From NCBI GenBank assembly GCA_903885795.1, contig CAISJV010000072.1, forward strand, positions 1 through 57,167: a stretch of 57,167 nucleotides of DNA, read 5' to 3'. This document shows positions 11,501 through 19,749 of the stretch, piece by piece (the stretch's first letter is position 1; each line of letters starts with the position of its first letter). Under the pieces are notes generated by a model. That model did no database searches and was not told the DNA's origin. It worked only from the letters and a program-made list of their open reading frames with translations. Source of the DNA: an uncultured delta proteobacterium. Lineage in GTDB: Bacteria; Desulfobacterota; Syntrophia; Syntrophales; UBA8958. A program made the position numbers and the translations under genes.

Positions 11501-11527
11501 ACGGTGACAGGCAAAAAACAACCATAA
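5546..11527 (+). CDS. Bacterial alpha-2-macroglobulin with thioester motif
   Basis: A 1,993-aa exported protein. Bacterial alpha-2-macroglobulins trap proteases in the periplasm: bait-region cleavage triggers a conformational change and a thioester bonds the attacker. The N-terminal signal peptide (hydrophobic core about residues 9-25, then a TLAGN-type site) has no lipobox, so the product looks periplasmic instead of lipid-anchored. The thioester motif CLEQ is intact near residue 1,497. Upstream repeats carry MG-like beta domains, and a low-complexity acidic insert near residues 405-440 interrupts the N-terminal half. The C-terminal receptor-binding-like part has a second low-complexity linker (about 1,830-1,870). 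GGAGGAA sits 8 nt before the ATG. The pbpC gene directly downstream matches the well-known A2M-PBP1C pairing, in which the two are thought to guard and repair the cell wall. Confidence 0.93.
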   Translation: MTYRKHMGIFWAVVLFSLFLSNHTLAGNLAEIKSFSPQGVVKGIRQATVIFSEPMVAFGDPRLGDPFTVQCPAKGQGRWIDSRTWSYDFAADLSGGVECEFRLKEDIKALSGTDISGQKNFRFSTGGPAIVRSVPSEGNEQIDERQIFVLYLDAAPRGASLTGHVYFSVAGIKERIGINIVTGNERRKILKTINHKGDEGLVVLVQARQTFPDSAVVKLIWGRDVTSDSGVTTETDQVLSFRTREPFRAEFWCTRENANRDCIPLLPMGLHFTAPILVKLAEQIVITGPKEKKWQGKISDSDSRRGIVSYLTFPGPFPEKSKLALHIPGEIKDEAGRILSNADKFPLTVTTDTYPPLAKFAARFGIIEAKGDRLLPVTIRNIERQMQGRLLKVDEKAPTPLVEEEEGAAGEQGEGSTPAEDKSVAGAVPGAAKARAEGSPVFTERLTGKMQRIGADQDVKVIEWLRKIAAAEREAPILNHQAPSLNFPGRKQEKAFEVIGIPLPGPGFYIVELESRILGTHLLDPPAPLYIPAAALTTDMAAHFKWGREYSLVWVTSLEKGTPVAGAAVVIRDCKGKAIWQGKTDTTGVALIKTRLPAQDEVSRCSGKVNYREAPHALSNLDGGLFVFVRSGDDMSFTHSSWDEGIEPWRFQLPTGGYSGEEGVVAHTILDRPLFRAGETAHMKHILRTHTSGGFALLPPAKRPDLLTIQHLGSDQTYRLPLRWNTNGSAETDWKIPENARLGTYELTLIKSKSPQDKTSSHEQSWRSGSFRVEEFRIPLMKAVIQAPVKPLVNVRETPLDLSVSYLSGGGASLLPIRLRAEVQPKTITFKDYEDFSFTGGPLQEGIFPVSGRDDLEEAQDGAGAEEPETQAASDKPFKLPTQDLKLDNQGALRTALRGLPKIQTARDIHVEMEFKDPNGEIQTTATRIPLYPSRLSVGIRPDSWTAAQDNLNYKVVVVDLQGKPAPNVEATVDLYRQQTYSHRVRLVGGFYAYKNTREVKKIGRHCQGRTDSMGIFTCQGPSTVSGSVTLRAEVRDESGLPSAANYNLWVAGKDDWWFEGGNDDRIDVLPEKKKYEPGDKAKFQVRIPFREATALITVEREGILDVYIKTLSGKSPVVEIPVKKHYAPNVFVSVLAVRGRIGEARPTATFDPGKPAYKLGVTEIRVGGQAHQLDVQVVPERTVYKVRDTMDVRIKVKGPAGRPLPKGGEVAIAAVDKGLLQLVPNDSWQLLRAMMQRRDYEIRTATAQAMVVGKRHFGQKAVSHGGGGGRQFTRELFDTLLFWKGRLALDAQGEATVRIPLNDSLTGFRIVAVATAGTGLFGTGEADVQTTQDLMILSGLPPLVREGDRYRAVFTVRNASDHDMQIEGRLTIHSAKEAQEQEARQEMLPAGSSRELAWWITVPHDAARLEYEATVKEQGVETASDRLKVSQKVMPAVPVRTVQAVLTQVRAPVSVTIEKPADAEAGRGGINVQIKPVLAASLTGVRDYMDHYAYTCLEQKVSRAIALKNRTLWQTAMSQLPSYLDSDGLLKYFPVMRQGNDSLTAYVLAVASEADYEIPAYLRDRMTTGLRQFVEGRVNRYGALPTADLAIRKLSALEALSRYGQANAKLLASIPIDPNLWPTSALLDWINILQRLADIPRGEEKLKEGQQILRARMNLQGSRMTFSTERMDQLWWLMASSDGNAVRSILSLMHLEGWRDDLPRLTAGALGRMRQGHWDTTTANTWGILAIDKFSARYEKTSVGGTTKAALNGKTHSLDWQKTPTGGTLNFNWPTGKETLQVTHNGIGAPWATIGATAALRLTKPFSSGFHVTRTVTKLGDNSDASQPSTGTVEEGRGAAHVSTGSGEKGGGSSRISSENKGSASKFDVGDIVRVRLDMEAQSDMTWVVLNDPIPAGSSILRTGLGGDSLLLATGEKTRGFAQEAFTERSQEAFRVYYEYVPKGKWSTEYTLRLNNEGVFQMPPSRLEALYAPEMFGETPVRPLTVTGKKQP

Positions 11528-11609
11528 CTATTCATTTTTTTATATTTTGGTTCCCTCCCCTTCTAGGAGAGGGAGTTCTCAAGTAGTGATTATCGGAATG
11601 ATATACGTT

Positions 11610-13748
11610 ATGACAAAGAAAAGATTGATTTTTGCAGCCTTGGTCATCCTCTGCTTCGCCACCCCTTTCGTCTATGGGATCATGGACTTTTTTGCACCCG
11701 GTTCTCCCCCGCCCAGTTTCGCCACCATTAAAGCCGGCTATTGCCGGTCCGAAGCGATCTTGCTGGACCGGCACGGAAACCCCCTCCATGAACTCCGGAT
11801 GGACCCCCAGGGACGGCGTCTGGAATGGGTCCCCCTGACCCAGGTATCGCCGGCCCTGGTCAAAGCGGTAATCCAGGCGGAAGACCGGCGGTTTTACCGG
11901 CACCGGGGCGTGGACTGGCAGGCCTTGGGCGGGGCTTTCCTGAATCGCCTAATGGCGGGTCCGGCCCGCGGGGCAAGCACTATCACCATGCAACTAACGA
12001 GAAAACTCGCGGAAAGGGAGAAGATCCGGCCGCCGAAAAAGACCCTGAAGGAAAAGTGGTGGCAGATGAAGGCCGCCCAGGGGCTGGAACAAAGCTGGAA
12101 AAAGGAAGAAATCCTCGAAGCCTATCTGAATCTCGTCTCCTTCCGGGGGGAATTGCAGGGCATAGCCGCCGCTTCCCGAGGCCTCTTCGACAAAGATCCG
12201 GGCGGGTTGACCGAGTCGGAAGCGCTGATCATGGCCGCCCTGATTCCCTCGACCAGCCAGTCCCTCGATAGAATTGTCAGGCGGGCGGAGCGGTTGGGTA
12301 AGTCCCTCGCGGCGCCGACCTCGCCTGGGGAAATCAAGGCATTGGTCTATGAACGGATCGGCCGTCCTTACCGCATCACCCCCCAACTTGCCCTCGCTCC
12401 TCACGTAGCCGGATTGCTCCTCAAACAGCCGGGGGCACAGGTCGTCTCGACCCTCGACCGGCCCCTTCAGGAATATGTATTGACCGTCCTGAACCGCCGT
12501 CTCGCCGACAGCAAGGACCGCAACGTCCGTGACGGCGCCGTCCTCGTTGTGGATAACGCCAGCGGCGAGATCCTCGCCTATGCGGGAAACAGCGGCGTCA
12601 CCTCGTCGGCCCTCCATGTGGACGGCGTCCGGGCCCTCCGTCAGGCCGGTTCAGCCCTGAAGCCCTTTCTATACGAACTCGCCATCGAGAAAAAGATCCT
12701 CACCGCTGCTTCCGTCGTTGAAGATACGCCCTTGCAAATCCCCACCCCCACCGGTCTTTACATCCCGGAAAACTACAGCAAAGAGTTCCAGGGCCAGGTG
12801 ACGGTCCGCACTGCCCTTGCCTCCTCCCTGAATGTCCCCGCCGTCAAGACCCTGTTGATGCTGGGGGGCGACACTTTTGTGGAGCGGCTCCGGGGTCTGG
12901 GAATGGCAAGCATCCAAAAAGATCCCGATTACTACGGATATGCCGTTGCCCTGGGATCGGTCGATATTTCCCTCTATGAACTGGTCAGCGCCTACCGGAC
13001 CCTCGCCAACGCCGGCAGGTGGGGCGAAATGACGATTGTCCCTCGTGGTCAAAGTGCGGAAACAAGGCACGTCATGGACAGGGAGGGGGCCTTCATTATC
13101 TCGACAATCCTCTCGGACCGGGAGGCACGGAACACCACCTTCGGGATGGAAAATGTCTTGGCCACCCGTTTCTGGACCGCCGTAAAAACAGGGACCAGCA
13201 AGGATATGCGGGATAACTGGTGTGTCGGCTACTCCGAAGCCTATACCGTCGGTGTCTGGATCGGCAACTTCTCCGGTGAACCCATGTGGAATGTATCCGG
13301 TGTGACCGGGGCCGCACCGGTCTGGCACGACATCATGAATTATCTGCACCGGCGGCGTGGTTCCAATGCTCCACAGCCGCCCCCCGGCATTACGGCCGCT
13401 TCCATCCGCTTCCGGGATACAGGCGAAACGCCTCGCCGGGAATGGTTCATCACCGGCACGGAGCCAGCCACACCTCTCGCTGTCCATACCACTCACGAGC
13501 AACCCCGGATCATTTATCCTGCCGGCGGCATGATCGTCGCCCTGGACCCGGACATTCCGGAAGCAAATCAAATGATTTCCTTCCTGGCTCAACCGCGCGG
13601 GGCGATTCATGAATGGCGCCTGAATCAGCTGCGCCTCTCAGCGTTATCCCATCAACTGCTCTGGAAACCACAGCGGGGCAATCACCAGTTGTCCATCCTG
13701 GACAAAGACGGACACATCCTTGATACGGTCTCTTTCACCGTCAGATAG
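11610..13748 (+). CDS. pbpC: Penicillin-binding protein 1C (bifunctional glycosyltransferase/transpeptidase)
   Basis: A class A PBP of the 1C type, a membrane-anchored peptidoglycan synthase. After one N-terminal membrane segment comes a GT51 transglycosylase domain (EDRRFYRHRGVD with catalytic Glu, GASTITMQLTRKL, ILEAYLN). The transpeptidase domain has its SxxK in GSALKP, SxN in SSLNVP and KTG in VKTGTS. The C-terminal region fits the BiPBP_C domain of PBP1C. Several start codons are possible. I prefer the ATG at 11610 because it directly precedes the MTKKRLIF membrane segment; longer forms beginning at 11547 or 11598 add residues with no family precedent. It follows the macroglobulin gene by about 80 bp, and a small GC-rich hairpin (about 11553-11575) lies between them. 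Confidence 0.93.
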   Translation: MTKKRLIFAALVILCFATPFVYGIMDFFAPGSPPPSFATIKAGYCRSEAILLDRHGNPLHELRMDPQGRRLEWVPLTQVSPALVKAVIQAEDRRFYRHRGVDWQALGGAFLNRLMAGPARGASTITMQLTRKLAEREKIRPPKKTLKEKWWQMKAAQGLEQSWKKEEILEAYLNLVSFRGELQGIAAASRGLFDKDPGGLTESEALIMAALIPSTSQSLDRIVRRAERLGKSLAAPTSPGEIKALVYERIGRPYRITPQLALAPHVAGLLLKQPGAQVVSTLDRPLQEYVLTVLNRRLADSKDRNVRDGAVLVVDNASGEILAYAGNSGVTSSALHVDGVRALRQAGSALKPFLYELAIEKKILTAASVVEDTPLQIPTPTGLYIPENYSKEFQGQVTVRTALASSLNVPAVKTLLMLGGDTFVERLRGLGMASIQKDPDYYGYAVALGSVDISLYELVSAYRTLANAGRWGEMTIVPRGQSAETRHVMDREGAFIISTILSDREARNTTFGMENVLATRFWTAVKTGTSKDMRDNWCVGYSEAYTVGVWIGNFSGEPMWNVSGVTGAAPVWHDIMNYLHRRRGSNAPQPPPGITAASIRFRDTGETPRREWFITGTEPATPLAVHTTHEQPRIIYPAGGMIVALDPDIPEANQMISFLAQPRGAIHEWRLNQLRLSALSHQLLWKPQRGNHQLSILDKDGHILDTVSFTVR

Positions 13749-14093
13749 GCATAAGAATTGGAAGCGCCTGGGGGCGAGCCGTTCCCCATAGTCGGGGAAA
13801 CCCTGCTGCTCCTGCCGTCTTTGGATGTATAGACGACCTTCCCCCTCTGACCCAGTCACTGTATATGCTCCCGGGAGTAATCTTTCCTATTGATTACGCT
13901 CCGCTTAGATGACTTCCGGGCTCATTTGGTGTAAGATATCCAATGAAAATAACGGACAGGCCTTGATTATTTAAGATCATGCTGGTAAAATGACCTATAT
14001 TGTTTGATTCGATAATTGTATTTGTAATCACATCAAGGAATTACAACCGTTGCACAAATAAACAACCGTGTTTAATTTGCCGACAATAATCTC
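13749..14093. other. Intergenic gap downstream of pbpC
   Basis: A short hairpin, TTCCCC (13782-13787) with GGGGAA (13794-13799), sits about 35 bp after the pbpC stop. It lacks a T-run, so it is only a weak terminator candidate. The remainder is AT-rich and presumably holds the promoter of the next gene, but I see no convincing -35/-10 pair. There is no gene. Confidence 0.4.
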
Positions 14094-16379
14094 ATGATAA
14101 GTTTTCCCAGTTTCTTTTCAAAAGTGCCGAGCCTCAAGCAGCTCCCCCTCAAACGTTATCTAATCAATTATTCTTTTAACAGGCTTGTTTTCGGGGTGGA
14201 CAACATCCATATCGATGTCCACATCAGTCCTCAGGTTCATAACGTTGTCAACCAGGCGGTATCTGCTTCAATCATTAAACATAGCCGTTCTGAAAACTTT
14301 TTCGAGGACGACAAAAAAGACCATCGTGAAAATGAAAAAATTGCCTTGATGCACGTTTGCACAGATGTTTTGATGGAAGGTATAAACAGGGCCAAATCCG
14401 AGTCTGAAGTTCAAATCGATTTCCTCGGACAGTTTTCTCTTGCAAAATTATTTATTGAAGAAATTGATAACAACTATCGGAAATTGATAACAAAACTGGA
14501 AATACTCATCAGAACCTATGAATTGTCTCGACAATATGACCAGTATGAATGTTTCAAAATGAAGGAGAAACTTACTGAAATCAAGCATAATCAGAAACGG
14601 ATTATTCGGCTGGTGGGAGAAGAAATGTTTCAGGTGATGGCTAATGTTCATGCCAAGAATCTGAAAAATATCCGGGAGTCGAATTTCCCTTCCGAGTGCA
14701 TTCTTCCGGACAACTTTTTCATCAATCCGACAATCCATACCGATGAAGTTGCAGACGATTTTCTTCTCATGGACGCATACGTGCTCTTAGGCCAGCGGTC
14801 CGATGATCCCGACAATTACAGCAGTCTTAAATCGATCATCGATGCCCTGTTTAGCAAAACGGATTTGGGGCATGAGGGCGCCAGGGACGGCGAAAATGAA
14901 ACCGGAGACGCAAGGGAAGAGGACGTGCTGTCTGCTGATGGCAAGGCACTGGAACCCTGGTTAATGGAAATCGACAATATCGACCTGATGTTCAACTGTT
15001 TCGATTCAAGGGAAGAATATAAAAGGGCGAAAGCGAGAAAAGAGTCAAAAAATATCCTTCTCGAATTGAAATCGCGGATGACAATCCAAGAGAAGTTGTT
15101 AAATCTCTTTTATAAGAAATTCAAGAAATCTCGGCTGCTAAAACTTATCGTGGCAGCATACGAAATGAAAATCGTCTACCGCAGCTACTGCCCCCCTCTG
15201 CGACCGGTGCAGATCCGGGAATATCTTGTAAGGTCCGGGTCAAGAAAACCCATTGTTCGAGAACTGAAGCGGCGGAAATCATTTAGCGGCAATAACTTTT
15301 CTCTTGCACCCCTCCATGAAACGATCAGCCGGATAAATCGCAGTTCCACTCGAAAAAAGAAGGAACATCTGCTGAATTTTCTGAAAGATTTTCTCCGGTA
15401 TCACAGGGACCTGGAAAATGGCCGCCTCCTGAAACATGCAATGGCGGCAATCAACATTCTAAAGGATGAAAAGATTTTATTGCTGTCGAAGCAAAATCGC
15501 TTGTTGTATGAGTTTCCCCTTCCAGAGGAGCGGGTCAAAGAAGAAAAACCCGTCATCAGTCACGTCATTCTCAAAGCGGACATTCGCGGCTCAATGGATA
15601 TCACGCACACGATGAGAGCCAGAGGGCTCAACCCGGCATCCTATTTCAGCCTTAACTTTTTTGATCCCATCTCCGAAATCATCTGCGACTATAATGCTTC
15701 TAAGGTATTTATCGAAGGAGATGCGATTATTCTGTCAATCTTCGAAAACGAAGACACGGCGCAGGGTTGGTATAGTGTAGCCCGGGCATGCGGACTGGCG
15801 GTCAACATGATTAATATCGTTCGGAAATATAATGTTAAAAATCAAAAGCATGATCTGCCTATTCTCGAACTGGGAATCGGTATCTGCTACAATCAGAGAC
15901 CTCCGGCCTATCTATTCGATGGAGATTCCAGGATCATGATTTCCCCGGCAATCAATCTTGCAGATCGACTGTCCAGCTGCGACAAGGGGTTGCGCAAGCG
16001 TTTCAAAAATCAGGATCGGATGTTTAATCTGTTTGTGTTTCAGAATGCTAGGGATGAAGACATCGAGGCTACAGCAGACGACCTTTCTCTGCGATACAAT
16101 GTCAACGGGATTGAACTTGACCCGGATGGTTTTGAGAAGCTTTCCAGAGAAATCAACCTGAAAAGCATCGAGTATGGGGCAGAAAACAATGAAACGGTCA
16201 CACTTTACACCGGGAAGGTGCCGACATTAAGCGGAAATTATCAGCGTCTGGTAATTCGAGAAGCCGCCATTCTTGAGGTCAAACCGGAAACCATGGATGT
16301 GATCGGCCCAACCTCAAGAAAATACTATGAAGTTTGCACCCAACAGACAATTTACGAATTCATCGACAACCATGCGTAA
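14094..16379 (+). CDS. Protein with C-terminal divergent nucleotidyl cyclase (class III) domain
   Basis: A 761-aa predicted cytosolic protein. The first 480 residues are rich in charged helices and match nothing I recognise. About residues 485-650 resemble a class III adenylate/guanylate cyclase catalytic domain. ADIRGSMD carries the first metal Asp, EGDAIIL the second about 45 residues later, and ELGIGICYN followed by SPAINLADRLSS corresponds to the GxxVNxAxRL segment with catalytic Asn and Arg. With both Asp, the Asn and the Arg present, it may be catalytic. GGDEF enzymes share the fold but lack this pattern. The product nucleotide cannot be called. No Shine-Dalgarno site precedes the ATG. 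Transcription converges with cti, 21 bp away. Confidence 0.65.
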   Translation: MISFPSFFSKVPSLKQLPLKRYLINYSFNRLVFGVDNIHIDVHISPQVHNVVNQAVSASIIKHSRSENFFEDDKKDHRENEKIALMHVCTDVLMEGINRAKSESEVQIDFLGQFSLAKLFIEEIDNNYRKLITKLEILIRTYELSRQYDQYECFKMKEKLTEIKHNQKRIIRLVGEEMFQVMANVHAKNLKNIRESNFPSECILPDNFFINPTIHTDEVADDFLLMDAYVLLGQRSDDPDNYSSLKSIIDALFSKTDLGHEGARDGENETGDAREEDVLSADGKALEPWLMEIDNIDLMFNCFDSREEYKRAKARKESKNILLELKSRMTIQEKLLNLFYKKFKKSRLLKLIVAAYEMKIVYRSYCPPLRPVQIREYLVRSGSRKPIVRELKRRKSFSGNNFSLAPLHETISRINRSSTRKKKEHLLNFLKDFLRYHRDLENGRLLKHAMAAINILKDEKILLLSKQNRLLYEFPLPEERVKEEKPVISHVILKADIRGSMDITHTMRARGLNPASYFSLNFFDPISEIICDYNASKVFIEGDAIILSIFENEDTAQGWYSVARACGLAVNMINIVRKYNVKNQKHDLPILELGIGICYNQRPPAYLFDGDSRIMISPAINLADRLSSCDKGLRKRFKNQDRMFNLFVFQNARDEDIEATADDLSLRYNVNGIELDPDGFEKLSREINLKSIEYGAENNETVTLYTGKVPTLSGNYQRLVIREAAILEVKPETMDVIGPTSRKYYEVCTQQTIYEFIDNHA

Positions 16380-16400
16380 ACGAAAACCTAGAACCGTTTA

Positions 16401-18755
16401 TTACTTGGCATTGTGGTAGTACCGGTTCAAATCGAACAGTCCTGCGTGAATAGGTTCATCCTCATAGAATCGCTTTTGAAACCAGTCATATGTATCCCAG
16501 AGCCGGTCCTCAGCTCTGTTGACGCCGTACTTGGCCAGTCTCTCATAATCCCTCGGACTTTTCTCAAAATGGGCAAGGAGATCAAAAAAGTCGGGCAGGT
16601 CCTCTTCACGGACATCAAAAAAGTAGTTTGGGTATGATCCGATGAGGCCGTGAATAAAATCGGCACTGTCCTTTGATGGATCGAGCTCGCCCTTTTCCCC
16701 GAACAAATAGGTAACATTGTCGTGCCAGCGATTGATGACGATGGAGACGGCAAGATCTTCCCCTTTTTTCAGGTGGATTCTCATGTAAGCGACATTTGCA
16801 TTGGAATCATTGATCACTGAGAAAAATGGCGTACCGGGTTTGGAAACGGCGCGAAAAGCCTTGAGGTAGTCATCCTTTGTTTCGTATTTATCCGGCCATC
16901 TTTGATAGGATACTCCTGCCCGCTCATAGTTCACAGAATCAAAAGTGATATCTGTTGCAGGCAAAATGTGTTTGTTCACAATATGTTCGACGAACTCACG
17001 CTTCGGCTCATCCGTCACAAAGGAAATTTTCGCCGGCAGGGCAGAAGAATAGTAATGAATCTTCTTGAGATCAATCCCCTTATACCACGACTGCATGACC
17101 TCCTGCCGCTTTGACGCGGGCAGAAAATCCAGGAAATAGCTTTCGCCTTCAACGCGGAGGGCATCCATATAGAGACGCAGCGCCAACTGGTGACCGGCCG
17201 TGCCGTACACGTCAAATCCGGCGACAAGAGCATAATAGATGCGTTCAAGCAGGGGATAGTCAATAACCCACATCGTTTTCGGCAGATTTCCCAATACCCC
17301 TTTATGCACGGATGCGTTGTCAAAATGACGATAAATGGTAAGCAATGGCGTATCCGAGGCTTTGTTTCCCTTCCACACGGATTCATAGCCGAGGCCGGCG
17401 TAGTTATGCGATGTGTAATAGTCTTGTCTGGCTTTATAAAACTCAACGGCGGCCTTTCTATATTCATCGGTCAGTGCATGAAAGGCGTGCATGTCACTGC
17501 CGACTTCGATCGGCATGCGCAGTTTGTCGCTGTGCAGCTTCAGAAATCCCGGATACGCCGTGCTCAGATCGTGATCGGGATCAAGGAACATGACCCAGAA
17601 ATGATCATCGATCACATTGAGGGCAATTTGACCTTTACAGACCGGGCCATGGATGAAGGTCATGATGATATAATGCACATTGTCCAACAGGAACTGGTAG
17701 CGCGAACGCGGGGGAATCTGTTCAAATGCGACAAAAGGATTGGCACTGAGTTTCGTGTCATACCCCACCGCATGCGGGGGCTGCAACCATTCCGGCCGGA
17801 TAAAAAGCTCCTTGAAGCGCTGCAGCTTGCCGTCATCGAGGTAAAATACCATATGGGTCTTATGGACGATCGTGGAATGGATCTTTCTGAAACGATAGTA
17901 GACTCGCTTGACACCGGGATCATCATAGGGACGCACGGTGGCGATAAGATCAATAGGCTCGCCGGGCGCGGTCTTCGAGCGAACCAGTTCATAGTATTCA
18001 AGGGTAGGCGTGCCGAATTTCAGATGGGCCAGGAAAAGATGTTCATATAGATAACGCGCGGTCATGGCATGCTTGGCGTCGTCCTGGTTAAAAAACGCTT
18101 CCCACTCTTTTATTGCCAGGGCATCGCTTGCCTTCGGCGTGGTCAAGATCTCCTGCTGGGCGGCATCAGGCCCCTTCGCACCCTGAACCAGCCAGCCCGC
18201 AACAACATCGAATTCTTCCTGTTTGAGCGGAGGAAACCCGAAGGGCATGCCGCGGTTCGGGTGTTTTTCCAGGTACCCTCCGAGCTCTTCCTGACTTTCG
18301 GAACATGTCAGATCGTTGGCTTCAGGCCTATAGTCCCCGAAGCTTTTCGGGTTTTTCATCTTGTGGGCGAGCAACTCGATCATGATGGAGTCATTCGTCC
18401 CGCCCGATACTTTGCTGTCGGTAACGCTGAAAAATTCTTTCTGACGCCACTCCTTGGCTGATTGGGCGTCAGTGAAGAGACGGGTTGGATCCATTGATTT
18501 AAGTCGCGTGGCATTGTAAACCGCCTTTTTCGTGGCGCCACGGTCCGCACCCTCAAAAGAATCGAGCTTGAGCTGGCAGGGGGAATTGTAACAGGAATGG
18601 CATACCACGCAGCGGCGGTCGAGTACTGGTTTTACTTCTTTCAGGTAATCGACATGCCTCGTCGGAATCTGGAAAACCACCGGCGCTGGCGCTTTGGCAG
18701 CACAAGCGACAAAGAGCCCGACCACTGCCAAAACAAACGCTATTGTATGCCTCAT
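16401..18755 (-). CDS. cti: Fatty acid cis/trans isomerase
   Basis: A 784-aa periplasmic haem protein. Cti converts cis to trans double bonds in membrane phospholipid acyl chains, without ATP, as a fast response to solvent or heat stress. A signal sequence (residues 1-20; the FVAC stretch could also be a weak lipobox) is followed by the CVVCH c-type haem motif at residues 49-53 and the CYNSPCQLKL segment typical of the family. Length and the long C-terminal region (RWHDNVTYLFGE, FFDLLAHFE) fit Cti. It appears to stand alone, convergent with the cyclase gene. Confidence 0.9.
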   Translation of the reverse strand: MRHTIAFVLAVVGLFVACAAKAPAPVVFQIPTRHVDYLKEVKPVLDRRCVVCHSCYNSPCQLKLDSFEGADRGATKKAVYNATRLKSMDPTRLFTDAQSAKEWRQKEFFSVTDSKVSGGTNDSIMIELLAHKMKNPKSFGDYRPEANDLTCSESQEELGGYLEKHPNRGMPFGFPPLKQEEFDVVAGWLVQGAKGPDAAQQEILTTPKASDALAIKEWEAFFNQDDAKHAMTARYLYEHLFLAHLKFGTPTLEYYELVRSKTAPGEPIDLIATVRPYDDPGVKRVYYRFRKIHSTIVHKTHMVFYLDDGKLQRFKELFIRPEWLQPPHAVGYDTKLSANPFVAFEQIPPRSRYQFLLDNVHYIIMTFIHGPVCKGQIALNVIDDHFWVMFLDPDHDLSTAYPGFLKLHSDKLRMPIEVGSDMHAFHALTDEYRKAAVEFYKARQDYYTSHNYAGLGYESVWKGNKASDTPLLTIYRHFDNASVHKGVLGNLPKTMWVIDYPLLERIYYALVAGFDVYGTAGHQLALRLYMDALRVEGESYFLDFLPASKRQEVMQSWYKGIDLKKIHYYSSALPAKISFVTDEPKREFVEHIVNKHILPATDITFDSVNYERAGVSYQRWPDKYETKDDYLKAFRAVSKPGTPFFSVINDSNANVAYMRIHLKKGEDLAVSIVINRWHDNVTYLFGEKGELDPSKDSADFIHGLIGSYPNYFFDVREEDLPDFFDLLAHFEKSPRDYERLAKYGVNRAEDRLWDTYDWFQKRFYEDEPIHAGLFDLNRYYHNAK

Positions 18756-18968
18756 GGGTTATTTCTCCTTAAGTCGGAAAGACATCTCCGTAACAGGGTA
18801 TCAAACCAAAAGATGGTTTCCTGATTTTTGTTTCCACCGATAGGTAAATGGTTTTCGCTTTATACTCGATCATTTATTAAGTCGGCGATTTCGGTCAAAA
18901 TCACATTCACGATTTTAATCATTCATGTTTTTCTCCGGTGTTTCGCCCGTATCTTTTTCTCCCCCTGC

Positions 18969-19571
18969 TTAGCCTGTTTCCGCGTTCGGAGTTCCGTTGC
19001 TAACGCCTTCCGTACCTTCTTTCGTCTTCGACTTATCCTTATCCAGCAACCATCGTATCTGGGATTGTTTCAAAATCTCCCGGCACAGGGTATCGGCCTT
19101 CCTCGCCCGTTCTGGTTCTTTCTTTGCGTAATAACTCAAAATCTTTAACCCGATTTCCCTGAGCGAAAAGGGTTTGATGATGTAGCCCTCAACACCCATC
19201 TTCATGCAGGACAGGACATCCTCACTGCCGGACAGCGATGTTGCCATCACGATGGTTGTCTTCTTGTCTTCGAATGTTGTCCGAATTTCTTTCAATACCT
19301 GGAATCCGGTCATTTCCGGCAGATAAATGTCAAGCACAATGATATCGGGATGCCATTTATCATAGGCAATAATCGCTTCTTTCCCCGAAACGACCATTTT
19401 TTTGTCGAATATTTGATCGAAAATACCCTTATTGTACAGCAACTGGGTGCTATGGTCATCCTCAACAATCAAGATCTTGATCTTGTCCGTATTATCCTGT
19501 GGGCACTCCGACCCAAGCAGGCAATTCACTTGTTCTTTTGTCAATATGCGGGTTTCATCGTCAGTAGCCAT
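18969..19571 (-). CDS. Response regulator (REC domain only)
   Basis: A 200-aa protein with one receiver domain at about residues 31-150: the acidic pair in LIVEDDH, the phospho-acceptor Asp in IIVLDIYLPEMTG, the conserved Thr/Ser in MATSLSG and Lys in IIKPFS. The C-terminal 45 residues are charged helix with no recognisable DNA-binding or enzymatic output domain, so it is probably a CheY-like protein acting through protein contacts. A GGAGGTG ribosome site lies 11 nt upstream. It is downstream of, and on the same strand as, the large hybrid kinase, its likely phosphodonor. Confidence 0.85.
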   Translation of the reverse strand: MATDDETRILTKEQVNCLLGSECPQDNTDKIKILIVEDDHSTQLLYNKGIFDQIFDKKMVVSGKEAIIAYDKWHPDIIVLDIYLPEMTGFQVLKEIRTTFEDKKTTIVMATSLSGSEDVLSCMKMGVEGYIIKPFSLREIGLKILSYYAKKEPERARKADTLCREILKQSQIRWLLDKDKSKTKEGTEGVSNGTPNAETG

Positions 19572-19609
19572 GTATTATTGCACCTCCATTCTGGCCGTAA
19601 TCAGGGACA

Positions 19610-19690
19610 TCATAAGTGCTGTCGGCCTGCTCCGCGCTCTGCCGCCGTCAGGACATTGCGCGACGTGAAATCATCTTCGGCAATCAGCAT
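19610..19690 (-). pseudogene. Truncated response regulator fragment
   Basis: A 26-codon frame begins MLIAEDDFTSRNVLTA, which is the first strand and helix of a receiver domain (acidic pair included), then runs into unrelated sequence and stops. It lies between the hybrid kinase and the intact response regulator on the same strand. It is too short to fold as a receiver, so I read it as the remnant of a second response regulator deleted internally. Confidence 0.6.
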
Positions 19691-19749
19691 TCTAATGTCT
19701 ATTCCCCCTCCTTGATTCGTCTATCGGCAAGACCAGAATGGCCAAGCCA

